From contig JAGLSY010000044.1 in the NCBI GenBank assembly GCA_023135545.1, positions 1 to 6,180 on the forward strand: DNA of 6,180 nt. Reading direction: 5' to 3'. The notes under the pieces were generated by a model, which ran no database searches, was not told where the DNA came from, and saw only the letters and a program-made list of their open reading frames with translations. Source of the DNA: Thermoplasmata archaeon (lineage in GTDB: Archaea > Thermoplasmatota > Thermoplasmata > SG8-5 > JAGLSY01). The position numbers and the translations under genes were made by a program. Positions 1-5,228 of this stretch are shown piece by piece. The number at the start of each line of letters is the position of its first letter. The stretch's first letter is position 1.

Positions 1-212
1 ACATAGTATTCGTCATCCACACGCTTGATCGTGCCGTCAATCCAGCCGAAGCAGAGAGCCTCTTCAACAGAAGCATCATAGGACACTACAGGCTTTCCGG
101 TATGCTTCTTGTAGTAGATGAGCCAGATTTCCTTTTTCTTGTCATGGTTTTTTTCGAGCCAGGCTCTCCACTCGGCTCGATCTTTGGCATAGAATTCCTC
201 GGTTATCTCCAT
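1..212 (-). CDS. YdeI/OmdA-like (OmpD-associated) family protein, N-terminal part, cut by the window edge
   Basis: The first 70 codons of a gene that continues past the left edge. The protein begins MEITEEFYAKDRAEWRAWLE, then has an 'EIWLIYYKKHTGKP' segment and the signature 'EEALCFGWIDG', followed by 'IKRVDDEYYV'. This order (W-R-x-W-L, then I-W-L-x-Y-Y-K, then A-L-C-F-G-W-I-D-G) is typical of the N-terminal half of the YdeI/OmdA family, whose members are usually about 190-200 residues and whose biochemical role is poorly defined. The start is the ATG at 210-212. The next ATG upstream, at 225-227, runs into a stop after two codons, so it cannot be used. It lies 55 bp beyond the DUF4130 stop on the same strand and could be cotranscribed, but an AT-rich TATA-like stretch in the gap could also serve it. 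Family assignment is fairly sure; function is not. Confidence 0.82.
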   Translation of the reverse strand, partial: MEITEEFYAKDRAEWRAWLEKNHDKKKEIWLIYYKKHTGKPVVSYDASVEEALCFGWIDGTIKRVDDEYY

Positions 213-252
213 TGTTGTTTACCCCATTGCAATGTTAATGGAAATGGCGAGG

Positions 253-263
253 TCATATAATAT
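253..263 (-). promoter_or_regulatory. Possible TATA box for the YdeI-like gene
   Basis: Read on the minus strand this is ATATTATATGA, a TATA-like A/T run centred about 46 bp before the ATG at 212. A start of transcription about 26 bp downstream would leave a leader of roughly 20 nt. It overlaps the surroundings of the DUF4130 stop, so readthrough from the upstream operon is the simple alternative. Confidence 0.3.
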
Positions 264-267
264 TTTA

Positions 268-861
268 TCAAGAAAAATCGTCCAGCGTGGTACGATTGTT
301 GTTCCTCGCAACCTTGATCCCGGCGGCATCCATATACTTCTTGGGCATGTTCTTCTTGTGATACCTGACATTCCGTCTTTCTTCACAGTACTGGCTCCAG
401 TAATATGTCTCCCACAGATTTTCCACTTCCACCTCCTCAGGGGTGTCCATCAGTTCCTTTAGTTCATCAACTGTTTTGGAAAGGGGGCCGGATTCCGAGC
501 CAAGGGCTTTAGAACCGTCATAAAAGGATATCCAGCTTCTGGTGTTGTTCCCCAGGGCAATTATGGTATTGGGAAACCGCCTTGAAAGAAAATAGCAGAC
601 TGTGTGCCCGATATCATGCTGTGGCTTCAGATGACCATAAAGGATAATTTCTCCCACCGGCTTGAGGCGAACGAAACCCCTCATCAGGTGTATCTCGGCC
701 AGCACGTTGTTCACCATTTTTTTTATTTTGATATTTTTCAGGTCTGTTGTCACATCCAGTTCCTCGGGGCTGATGGTCGATGCCCTGTTCAGCAGGGAGG
801 GGGTGCAGTCCTTGTGAAGTGAGAGGTAATGCAGGAACTTCTTTGGTACATGGCTTATCAT
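268..861 (-). CDS. DUF4130 protein, partner of the DNA modification/repair radical SAM protein
   Basis: A 197-residue protein matching the DUF4130 family (TIGR03915, 'probable DNA metabolism protein'). Landmarks are 'EIHLMRGFVRLKPV' (about residues 56-69), 'GHLKPQHDIGHTVCYFLSRRFP' split here as GHLKPQHDIG and FLSRRFP (76-97), and the C-terminal 'LWETYYWSQYCEERRN' with 'KKNMPKKY' (149-176). Members of this family are encoded next to the TIGR03916 radical SAM protein, as here: it follows that gene by 28 bp on the same strand. In many bacteria this protein is fused to a uracil-DNA-glycosylase-like domain; this copy ends soon after the DUF4130 signature and has no such domain. The start at 861 is supported by AGGAGGG (869-875), 7 nt before the ATG. 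The role in DNA repair or modification is inferred by the family's authors from gene context, not from enzymology. Confidence 0.9.
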   Translation of the reverse strand: MISHVPKKFLHYLSLHKDCTPSLLNRASTISPEELDVTTDLKNIKIKKMVNNVLAEIHLMRGFVRLKPVGEIILYGHLKPQHDIGHTVCYFLSRRFPNTIIALGNNTRSWISFYDGSKALGSESGPLSKTVDELKELMDTPEEVEVENLWETYYWSQYCEERRNVRYHKKNMPKKYMDAAGIKVARNNNRTTLDDFS

Positions 862-868
862 TTTAAAT

Positions 869-875
869 CCCTCCT
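869..875 (-). promoter_or_regulatory. Shine-Dalgarno site of the DUF4130 gene
   Basis: AGGAGGG on the minus strand, 7 nt before the ATG at 861. It is a strong site at an internal operon gene, in contrast to the first gene, which has no recognisable site and looks leaderless. Confidence 0.8.
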
Positions 876-889
876 ACTTAGTAAACATA

Positions 890-2116
890 TCATGCCCAAT
901 CCCCCAGGCTGGAGTACTGCCAGCCGTTGAGTTTGAGAAAATACCTGGCGCGCTTGGTCACCACACCGAGCCTGGCCAGCTGTTCCTTCTTCCATATTCT
1001 TTCCCTGTTCCTCAGCTTGAGAATGCCATAGGCGCTCTTGGGTCCTATGCCCGGAATTCTGAGAAGCTCCTCCTTGCTTGCCTCGTTGGGATCGATCGGG
1101 GAATGAATGGTGTTGATGGCTATGGAGAGCTTGGGGTCCTTGTTGAGCAGGAAACCGGCCTCGTCGAAGGCGTGCTCAATCTCCTTGTTTTCGAATTTAT
1201 ATATTCGGTGGAGCCAGTCCATCTGGTAAAGCCGGTTTTCCCTCCATCTTGGCTGTGATGGATTGTTCTCCAATCCGGTTCCTTCCACAGAGCAGAAGGC
1301 CGAGAAATATGACCTTTTCACATTCATTTCATTATATTCACTGAGCATGCGGTCGAATATTTCCTTGTCGGTTTCCTGTGCGGCCCCGACTATGAACTGG
1401 GTGGTCTGGCCGGCCGGAAGCCCGCCCTTGGCGATGTTGTGGCGGATGTACTTCTGGCGCTGCAATATGTCGTTGACATAATCCTTGGTCGAACTCAACT
1501 CGCTCATGTAAGATTTTGAAGGTGTTTCCACGTTGATGCTCACCCTGTCCACCAGCTCGCTGGCCTGCTTGATATGCTCGTACGAAGCACCGGGCAGAAC
1601 TTTCAAATGAATATAGCCCTGAAACCGGTATTTCTCCCGCAACAGCCTGACCGATTCCAGCATCTCCTCCATTGTTCTATCTTCATCACTGGCGATGCCG
1701 GAACTGAGGAATAGCCCTTCCACATAATTACCTCTGTAAAGCATCAAAGTGAGCTTGGCCAGTTCCTCGGGAGTGTACTTGAAGCTCTTGGGGCGGTGGC
1801 TGACCGAGGCGTTGGGGCAGTATTTACACTCGTGCTGGCAAGTATTGGTAAAAAGGGTCTTGAACATTCCAACACATCTTCCGTCAGGGGTGAAGGCATG
1901 GCACACGCCAGCCTTTATCACATCGCCAATCCGGCCTCCCGGAGAATCCACCACCTTGCGCTTTGAAGCCGTGGACGCGCAGATATCATGCTTGGTACCC
2001 TCACCCAGGGCCTTGACCTTCTGGAGATTCATCATGTCCAGGTCGTAGATCGTCGCGCCCGGAGAATCAAATTGACCATCGGATGCCAGCCGTGCTATCT
2101 TTTCAAGGGTTACCAT
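890..2116 (-). CDS. Putative DNA modification/repair radical SAM protein with C-terminal helix-hairpin-helix
   Basis: A 408-residue protein of the TIGR03916/COG4277 type. The radical SAM cluster motif is C-x3-C-x2-C at Cys93, Cys97 and Cys100 (NTCQHECKYCPN), which should bind the [4Fe-4S] cluster that splits S-adenosylmethionine. Before it stands 'GVCHAFTPDGRCVGMFKTL' (about 70-88) with two more cysteines, typical of the family. After it come 'FLSSGIASDEDRTMEEM' (136-152), 'GYIHLKVLPGA' (167-177) and 'PAGQTTQFIVGA' (234-245). The C terminus has a helix-hairpin-helix, 'EELLRIPGIGPKSAYGIL' (349-366), a DNA-binding fold, then 'LGVVTKRARYFL' (383-394). Length fits the family (about 400). The substrate is unknown; the repair role rests on its pairing with DUF4130 proteins and their fusions to uracil-DNA-glycosylase-like domains. 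The ATG at 2116 follows a TATA box by about 28 bp, suggesting a leaderless mRNA. Confidence 0.95.
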   Translation of the reverse strand: MVTLEKIARLASDGQFDSPGATIYDLDMMNLQKVKALGEGTKHDICASTASKRKVVDSPGGRIGDVIKAGVCHAFTPDGRCVGMFKTLFTNTCQHECKYCPNASVSHRPKSFKYTPEELAKLTLMLYRGNYVEGLFLSSGIASDEDRTMEEMLESVRLLREKYRFQGYIHLKVLPGASYEHIKQASELVDRVSINVETPSKSYMSELSSTKDYVNDILQRQKYIRHNIAKGGLPAGQTTQFIVGAAQETDKEIFDRMLSEYNEMNVKRSYFSAFCSVEGTGLENNPSQPRWRENRLYQMDWLHRIYKFENKEIEHAFDEAGFLLNKDPKLSIAINTIHSPIDPNEASKEELLRIPGIGPKSAYGILKLRNRERIWKKEQLARLGVVTKRARYFLKLNGWQYSSLGDWA

Positions 2117-2139
2117 CTATTGAACAAATGAAAAGATAG

Positions 2140-2148
2140 TATATATAT
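2140..2148. promoter_or_regulatory. TATA box upstream of the radical SAM gene, possibly bidirectional
   Basis: TATATATAT, readable on both strands. Its centre is about 28 bp from the radical SAM start (2116, minus) and about 31 bp from the ATG of a small plus-strand ORF (2175). Archaeal TATA boxes sit about 26 bp before the transcription start, so the radical SAM mRNA would begin at or next to its start codon. Use in the plus direction is much less certain. Confidence 0.6.
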
Positions 2149-2174
2149 CCGAACAGGGGAGGGGGGTGAAAGTG

Positions 2175-2294
2175 ATGGAAACTTCCAGGCCCGATACAAT
2201 ATGTTATGAATCCTTCAGAGCCCGCGGATTATCAACAATAGAATTTGGAAATATTCAAAGAGCAAATCGCCGTAGGCACATCAATTTAATTTAA
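2175..2294 (+). CDS. Possible small protein, 39 residues, unrecognised
   Basis: An ORF starting METSRPDTICYESFRARG and ending QRANRRRHINLI, rich in arginine near the C terminus. In its favour, a G-rich Shine-Dalgarno-like GGGGTGA (2163-2169) lies 5 nt before the ATG, and a TATA run lies about 31 bp upstream. Against it, the ORF is short, it resembles no family I know, it runs into the structured repeat element (about 2259-2343), and its 5' part belongs to a short direct repeat whose second copy at 2349-2385 is not preserved in the same frame. It may be a chance ORF or the remnant of a longer gene. Confidence 0.25.
   Translation: METSRPDTICYESFRARGLSTIEFGNIQRANRRRHINLI
2180..2218 (+). repeat. 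Direct repeat flanking structured element A, left copy
   Basis: Contains aacttccaggcccga (2180-2194) and, after 14 bp, aatccttcag (2209-2218). Both blocks recur exactly at 2349-2363 and 2376-2385, where they are separated by 12 bp. The two copies lie on either side of the structured element at 2259-2343. Confidence 0.8.
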
Positions 2295-2343
2295 CTAGCC
2301 GCGGAGTTCCTTACTCCGCGTGATTGTGCTTATGGCCTATGGA
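2259..2343. repeat. Structured 85-bp intergenic element, copy A
   Basis: Aligns without gaps to 3139-3223, with 58 of 85 positions identical by my hand count. Outer stem: GCCGTAGGCAC (2269-2279) pairs with GTGCTTATGGC (2326-2336), 11 bp including two G-T pairs. Inner hairpin: CGCGGAGT (2300-2307), loop TCCTT, ACTCCGCG (2313-2320). Between the 5' arms is an A/T-rich 20-nt stretch ending in CTAGC; on the 3' side only 5 nt separate the stems. The strongly conserved sequences are CTAGCCGCGG, CCGCG and TATGGCCTATGGA. It lies downstream of the NifU-like gene. It could be a structured RNA, a cruciform-forming DNA element or a small non-autonomous mobile element; strand of action is unknown. Confidence 0.75.
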
Positions 2344-2348
2344 ATGTT

Positions 2349-2385
2349 AACTTCCAGGCCCGAAGCTAAAAATCAAATCCTTCAG
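2349..2385 (+). repeat. Direct repeat flanking structured element A, right copy
   Basis: Second copy of the two-block repeat: aacttccaggcccga (2349-2363), 12 unmatched bases, aatccttcag (2376-2385). It starts 11 bp beyond the stop codon of the NifU-like gene and ends just outside the conserved part of element A. The offset from the left copy is 169 bp for the first block and 167 bp for the second. Confidence 0.8.
2366..2376 (-). terminator. Possible T-run terminator of the NifU-like gene
   Basis: On the minus strand the sequence after the stop codon contains TGATTTTTAGC about 20-30 nt downstream. Archaeal RNA polymerase can stop on short U-runs, so this may end the transcript, but a run of five T is weak evidence. 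Confidence 0.3.
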
Positions 2386-2396
2386 GGTCTGGTAGT

Positions 2397-2660
2397 TCAC
2401 ACACTTTCGACGCCTTTTACCTCGGGCACATTTTCTTTGATAACCCTCTCGATGAACATCTTCAAGGTCATCTGGCTCATGGGGCATCCGCCGCAAGCGC
2501 CGACGAGTTTTACCTTGACAATTCCGTCATCGGTAACCTCGACAAGCTCGACATCGCCGCCGTCCCTTTGTAATGCTGGCCTGACCTTTTCCAAGGCTTC
2601 TTCAACTTTTTCACGCATACCTTCATCTCCAACTAGATAGGAATGGAATTGGGTATCCAT
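2397..2660 (-). CDS. NifU-like iron-sulfur scaffold/carrier protein (NifU C-terminal domain only)
   Basis: An 87-residue protein consisting of a single NifU-type domain (the C-terminal domain of NifU, as in Nfu). Key features are 'RPALQRDGGDVELVEV' (about 27-42), then 'VKLVGACGGCPMSQMTLK' (50-67) with the C-x2-C pair at Cys56 and Cys59, and the helix 'ERVIKENVPEVKGVESV' (71-87). In this family two subunits use these cysteines to hold a [4Fe-4S] cluster and pass it to target proteins. The radical SAM enzyme nearby needs such a cluster, but no specific link is shown. The first 14 residues (MDTQFHSYLVGDEG) lie outside the domain; the ATG at 2614-2616 (MREKVEEALEK) is an alternative start, but the chosen one fits the TATA box about 30 bp upstream. 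Confidence 0.92.
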   Translation of the reverse strand: MDTQFHSYLVGDEGMREKVEEALEKVRPALQRDGGDVELVEVTDDGIVKVKLVGACGGCPMSQMTLKMFIERVIKENVPEVKGVESV

Positions 2661-2685
2661 TGTTAATACTTTTGCCCGAACAATA

Positions 2686-2695
2686 ATAATATTAT
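2686..2695. promoter_or_regulatory. Shared palindromic TATA box between two divergent genes
   Basis: ATAATATTAT is a perfect palindrome inside an A/T run (2682-2695). Its centre lies about 30 bp before the NifU-like start (2660, minus) and about 27 bp before the winged-helix start (2717, plus). There are only 56 bp between the two start codons. Both distances match the usual archaeal TATA-to-start spacing, so one box could serve two leaderless transcripts in opposite directions. Confidence 0.65.
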
Positions 2696-2716
2696 GGGGA
2701 GAAACAATCCACCTTT

Positions 2717-3112
2717 ATGCCCGAAGACAGGCGATACAAGGACAGCAAGATCTATTCATGCTTCGTGCTAAACCGCCTTGTATCGGAGCTGGGCATAGAC
2801 CTGTATCAAGGGGGATTGGAGGAAAAGCTGGATGCGTTGTTGATCGAGCACAGCAGGCCTCTTTCCAAGGAGGATATAAAACATGAGATACGCTCCAACC
2901 ACTACATGACGGAGAAGGTCATCCAGGCACTTCTGGAAGATGGGCTGATAAGGATGGAGAAGGTGGAGGGAAGATACCGCATATTCATAACGAAGGAAGG
3001 GGTGCTTCACGTCAGGAAGTTCAATGAGTTTTACAAGGAACTCTACAGGGAGCAGATAAAGGACCATTATAGATTCAGAAAAATGCCGTATTGGTTCGAT
3101 GGGACAAAATGA
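2717..3112 (+). CDS. Archaeal winged helix-turn-helix protein
   Basis: A 131-residue protein without membrane segments. Its middle reads as a winged helix: 'PLSKEDIKHEIRSNHYMTEK' followed by 'VIQALLEDGLIRMEKVEGRY' and 'RIFITKEGVLHVRKFNEFYK'. That is a helix pair, a recognition helix, a second 'LLEDGLI' helix end and then a two-strand wing ('LIRMEKVEGRYRIFIT'), as in MarR- or PadR-like archaeal regulators. The C terminus is a charged helix ending in a distinctive tail, 'FRKMPYWFDGTK'. A role in DNA binding is likely; targets are unknown. Divergence from the NifU-like gene across one TATA box raises the possibility that it controls both promoters. The tail is duplicated 172 bp downstream with only synonymous changes. 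The ATG at 2717 gives the full domain and fits the TATA spacing. Confidence 0.8.
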   Translation: MPEDRRYKDSKIYSCFVLNRLVSELGIDLYQGGLEEKLDALLIEHSRPLSKEDIKHEIRSNHYMTEKVIQALLEDGLIRMEKVEGRYRIFITKEGVLHVRKFNEFYKELYREQIKDHYRFRKMPYWFDGTK

Positions 3113-3113
3113 T
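3083..3113 (+). repeat. Gene-tail direct repeat flanking element B, left copy (inside the winged-helix gene)
   Basis: The last ten codons of the winged-helix gene, from ATG CCG TAT TGG to the TGA stop, recur at 3255-3284. The copies differ at four positions, three synonymous third-position changes and one change between stop codons (TGA to TAA). Confidence 0.85.
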
Positions 3114-3138
3114 AGCGAAGTAGGTATTCGCATTTTTC

Positions 3139-3223
3139 AGAGTAGACCGCCGTATGCCCATAATTAATATTTAGCTAGCCGCGGCAATTATACTGCCGCG
3201 CAGACGGGCATATGGCCTATGGA
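3139..3223. repeat. Structured 85-bp intergenic element, copy B
   Basis: Second copy of the element at 2259-2343, same length, no gaps. Outer stem: GCCGTATGCCC (3149-3159) pairs with GGGCATATGGC (3206-3216), 11 bp with one G-T pair. Inner hairpin: CGCGGCA (3180-3186), 7-nt loop, TGCCGCG (3194-3200). Compared with copy A, four base pairs have changed on both sides while staying paired: 2275/2330, 2278/2327, 2305/2315 and 2306/2314. The A/T-rich 5' internal stretch is conserved in composition and length but not in exact sequence. It lies just after the winged-helix gene. Confidence 0.75.
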
Positions 3224-3284
3224 GTTCGAGCATATGGCAAGGCCAATTGCTCGGATGCCATACTGGTTTGATGGGACAAAATAA
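3219..3284 (+). pseudogene. Short coding remnant repeating the winged-helix protein's C-terminal tail
   Basis: A 21-codon frame, MEFEHMARPIARMPYWFDGT plus a final K, opens at the ATG inside the conserved TATGGCCTATGGA end of element B. Its last nine residues, MPYWFDGTK, are identical to the end of the upstream winged-helix protein, although the DNA differs at four positions, all synonymous or stop-to-stop. That pattern suggests divergence while still coding, so this is probably the 3' stump of a former paralogue. The frame stays open upstream only to 3168. Whether the 21-residue peptide is made is unknown; no Shine-Dalgarno site is evident. Confidence 0.5.
3225..3255. repeat. Hairpin-forming inverted repeat between element B and the duplicated tail
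   Basis: TTCGAGCA (3225-3232) pairs with TGCTCGGA (3248-3255) over 8 bp with one G-T pair. After a 2x2 mismatch, TGGC (3235-3238) pairs with GCCA (3242-3245) around the loop AAG. It follows directly after the conserved part of element B and has no counterpart after element A. Confidence 0.55.
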
Positions 3285-3320
3285 ACAGAGTGTTTGGCGG
3301 TCGTAGTAGTAAACAGAAAA

Positions 3321-3338
3321 GATAATATGGTTATAATC
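3321..3338 (+). promoter_or_regulatory. TATA region of the secreted Asp-box protein gene
   Basis: A purine-rich stretch (agaaaa) followed by gataatatgg and ttataatc. The first A/T block is centred about 29 bp before the ATG at 3355 and the second about 21 bp before it. The first fits archaeal TATA spacing for a leaderless or nearly leaderless message. Confidence 0.5.
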
Positions 3339-3354
3339 AAATGTCTTAAATTGT

Positions 3355-5124
3355 ATGTGGGGAAAAATAAGGATAACAACAGCAACAATTATTCTATCAT
3401 TATTTCTGATGCTGGCTGTTCTTTCTCCGATATGCCAATCATCAAATGTAATGGAAGAACCTACAGGAACACCAGATGGGTGGACTGATGATATTCGGAT
3501 AACTAATTTCTCAAATAATGATGTTAAAGCGGCTATTAGTGTTGATGAAAATGATGTCTATTTGGTCTGGGAACGAACAGTAGTGGTATCCTCGGATTAT
3601 GAGATTTATTTCACAAAATCAAATAATTCTGGAGAAAGTTGGGATGATTCCAAACAAATATCGAACAGTGGTATCTATGCAGCTAACCCAGATGTTGATG
3701 GAAATAATTCTCATTTACATGTTGTTTGGTCAGATTGGAAAACTCCTGATTGGGAAATATTCTATCGGAACTCAACTGATGGAGGTGAGAGCTGGAACTC
3801 TGAGAAAAGGATATCTGTTGATGATGGATTTAATTCTGAGGCCCCTGAGATATTTGTAAACAAGTCAAATTTACATACAATATGGATAGATAATAGAGAT
3901 GGCTCTGATTCAGAGATATATTACCGCCGTAGCCTAGATGGAGGAACCACCTTCGAAAATGGTCAAGGTGTTGACGAAGACCGAAGAATTACCTTTTCAC
4001 CAGCCGCAATCACTGCCACGACCATAGGTGGTGATGGTTCTAACATATCTGTTATCTGGAGTGATATGAGAGATGGTGATTGGGAAATATATTGGATGAT
4101 TTCTAAAGATAATGGAGTTACTTGGCAAGATGGATTGGGTACTATAAATGTAGGACGAAAAATTTCAGATGATCTTACATCTTCTGGGCCAGTGGCAATT
4201 GCCGTTAATGGCTCTCAAATTCATATTATTTGGGTTGATATGGAATTCCCAGGACCATTATATCGACTTTATTATCGCAATTCAACTGATAATGGAGTTA
4301 CTTGGAATCCTATACAATTACTTGTTGACTCAGGAACCTCTTATAACCCCTCAATCGATGCTTTTGGCAAGGAAGTACACGTTGTATGGGATGACTGGCG
4401 AGATAATGGAAGTACAAAAGAAATCTATTATAAAAATTCCACAGACAGTGGGGCAACCTGGGGTCCTGAAACCAGATTGACAGCTGTTGATGACAATAGC
4501 TCTGCTGGCCCAAAGATAGCACTCTCAGGAAGCAAAAAGCACATAACGTGGATTGACCAGAGAGATAGCAATTCTGAAATATACTACAAACGCTTCCCAG
4601 ACTTCCCCCCAGAACCAACCTACAACATAACCCTCAACGAAGGCTGGAACTTGATTTCATCGCCATTAATCCAACGTGACGAATCCCTTGATGTGGTATT
4701 AGAAAATATATCTGGCAAGTGGGATTACATCCTTGCCTACAATTCAACAGACCCAGACCACTGGAAATCAAATGATATCTCCAAGCCAGGCCCTCTTAAT
4801 GATTTGACAGAAATAGACCACACAATCGGTTTCTGGATTAACATTACTGAGCCAGGTGGTTGTAATTTGACTTTATCAGGTATAATTCCGACAAACACCC
4901 AGATACCCTTGAAAGCAGGCTGGAACTTAGTTGGTTATCCGACACTGAACAATTCAGTTACTGTTGGAGAGGCTTTTTTTGGGACTGGAGCTACCAGGGT
5001 TGAGGTCTGTAATACGAGCCAGGCCTACAATCAGATGGAAGTTATGTCAACTTATATTATGAGGCCTGGGGAAGGGTACTGGGTTAAAGTTCCAGCAGAT
5101 AGTATTTGGGTTGTAGATTGGTAA
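3355..5124 (+). CDS. Secreted Asp-box (BNR-like) repeat surface protein with C-terminal GWNL module
   Basis: A 589-residue exported protein. Residues 1-28 look like a Sec signal peptide: MWGKIRI, a hydrophobic core from about 8 to 24, then SPICQSS; no clean lipobox is seen. Six Asp-box motifs (S-x-D/N-x-G-x-x-W/F) begin at residues 89, 140, 193, 250, 310 and 362, 51-60 residues apart. Each is preceded by a W-x-D...E-I-Y-Y-x-x-S strand pattern, and a seventh 'TWIDQRDSNSEIYYKR' (398-413) lacks the box. This predicts a beta-propeller. Residues 424-589 form a separate module with two halves, 'EGWNLISSPLI' and 'AGWNLVGYPTL', plus 'LTEIDHTIGFWINITEPGG' and 'GEGYWVKVP'. Many N-x-S/T sites suggest N-glycosylation. 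I see no sialidase catalytic residues, no transmembrane anchor and no sorting tail. Role is probably structural or adhesive at the cell surface. The gene is visibly A/T-richer than its left neighbours. Confidence 0.85.
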   Translation: MWGKIRITTATIILSLFLMLAVLSPICQSSNVMEEPTGTPDGWTDDIRITNFSNNDVKAAISVDENDVYLVWERTVVVSSDYEIYFTKSNNSGESWDDSKQISNSGIYAANPDVDGNNSHLHVVWSDWKTPDWEIFYRNSTDGGESWNSEKRISVDDGFNSEAPEIFVNKSNLHTIWIDNRDGSDSEIYYRRSLDGGTTFENGQGVDEDRRITFSPAAITATTIGGDGSNISVIWSDMRDGDWEIYWMISKDNGVTWQDGLGTINVGRKISDDLTSSGPVAIAVNGSQIHIIWVDMEFPGPLYRLYYRNSTDNGVTWNPIQLLVDSGTSYNPSIDAFGKEVHVVWDDWRDNGSTKEIYYKNSTDSGATWGPETRLTAVDDNSSAGPKIALSGSKKHITWIDQRDSNSEIYYKRFPDFPPEPTYNITLNEGWNLISSPLIQRDESLDVVLENISGKWDYILAYNSTDPDHWKSNDISKPGPLNDLTEIDHTIGFWINITEPGGCNLTLSGIIPTNTQIPLKAGWNLVGYPTLNNSVTVGEAFFGTGATRVEVCNTSQAYNQMEVMSTYIMRPGEGYWVKVPADSIWVVDW

Positions 5125-5182
5125 GGAGAGCACAGTAGGTCATCCATGGAAGTCTGGCTTATTAAAAATGCTCGGTTAAAGG

Positions 5183-5195
5183 AAACATTTATAAG
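5183..5195 (+). promoter_or_regulatory. BRE/TATA promoter of the DUF5678-retropepsin module
   Basis: Aaacatttataag is a good match to an archaeal BRE plus TATA box (TTTATAAG at 5188-5195). Transcription would start about 26 bp downstream, near 5217, just before the Shine-Dalgarno site of the 15-codon leader ORF. It separates this module from the surface-protein gene ending at 5124. Confidence 0.65.
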
Positions 5196-5228
5196 CATCT
5201 CTTTACATATTTACATTAGGGGAGGTTA

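Noticed and set aside
1749..2048. Plus-strand ORF opposite the radical SAM gene
   Set aside because: Shadow of the well-supported minus-strand gene; it covers the cluster-binding region and has no motif of its own.
2320..2640. Plus-strand ORF opposite the NifU-like gene
   Set aside because: It is rich in Ser, Thr and Pro with no family resemblance, and is the antisense shadow of a clear NifU domain.
2259..3223. H/ACA guide RNA
   Set aside because: A two-stem hairpin with an internal loop is reminiscent of H/ACA, but no ACA box follows the lower stem, and the internal loop is strongly asymmetric (20 nt against 5 nt).
2180..3284. CRISPR array
   Set aside because: The repeats occur only twice each, are far apart, and are not separated by spacers of uniform length; no cas gene is visible.
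3355..4620. Sialidase (neuraminidase) enzyme
   Set aside because: Asp-boxes are structural and occur in many non-enzymatic propellers. I cannot identify the arginine triad, the Tyr/Glu pair or the F/YRIP motif of sialidases.
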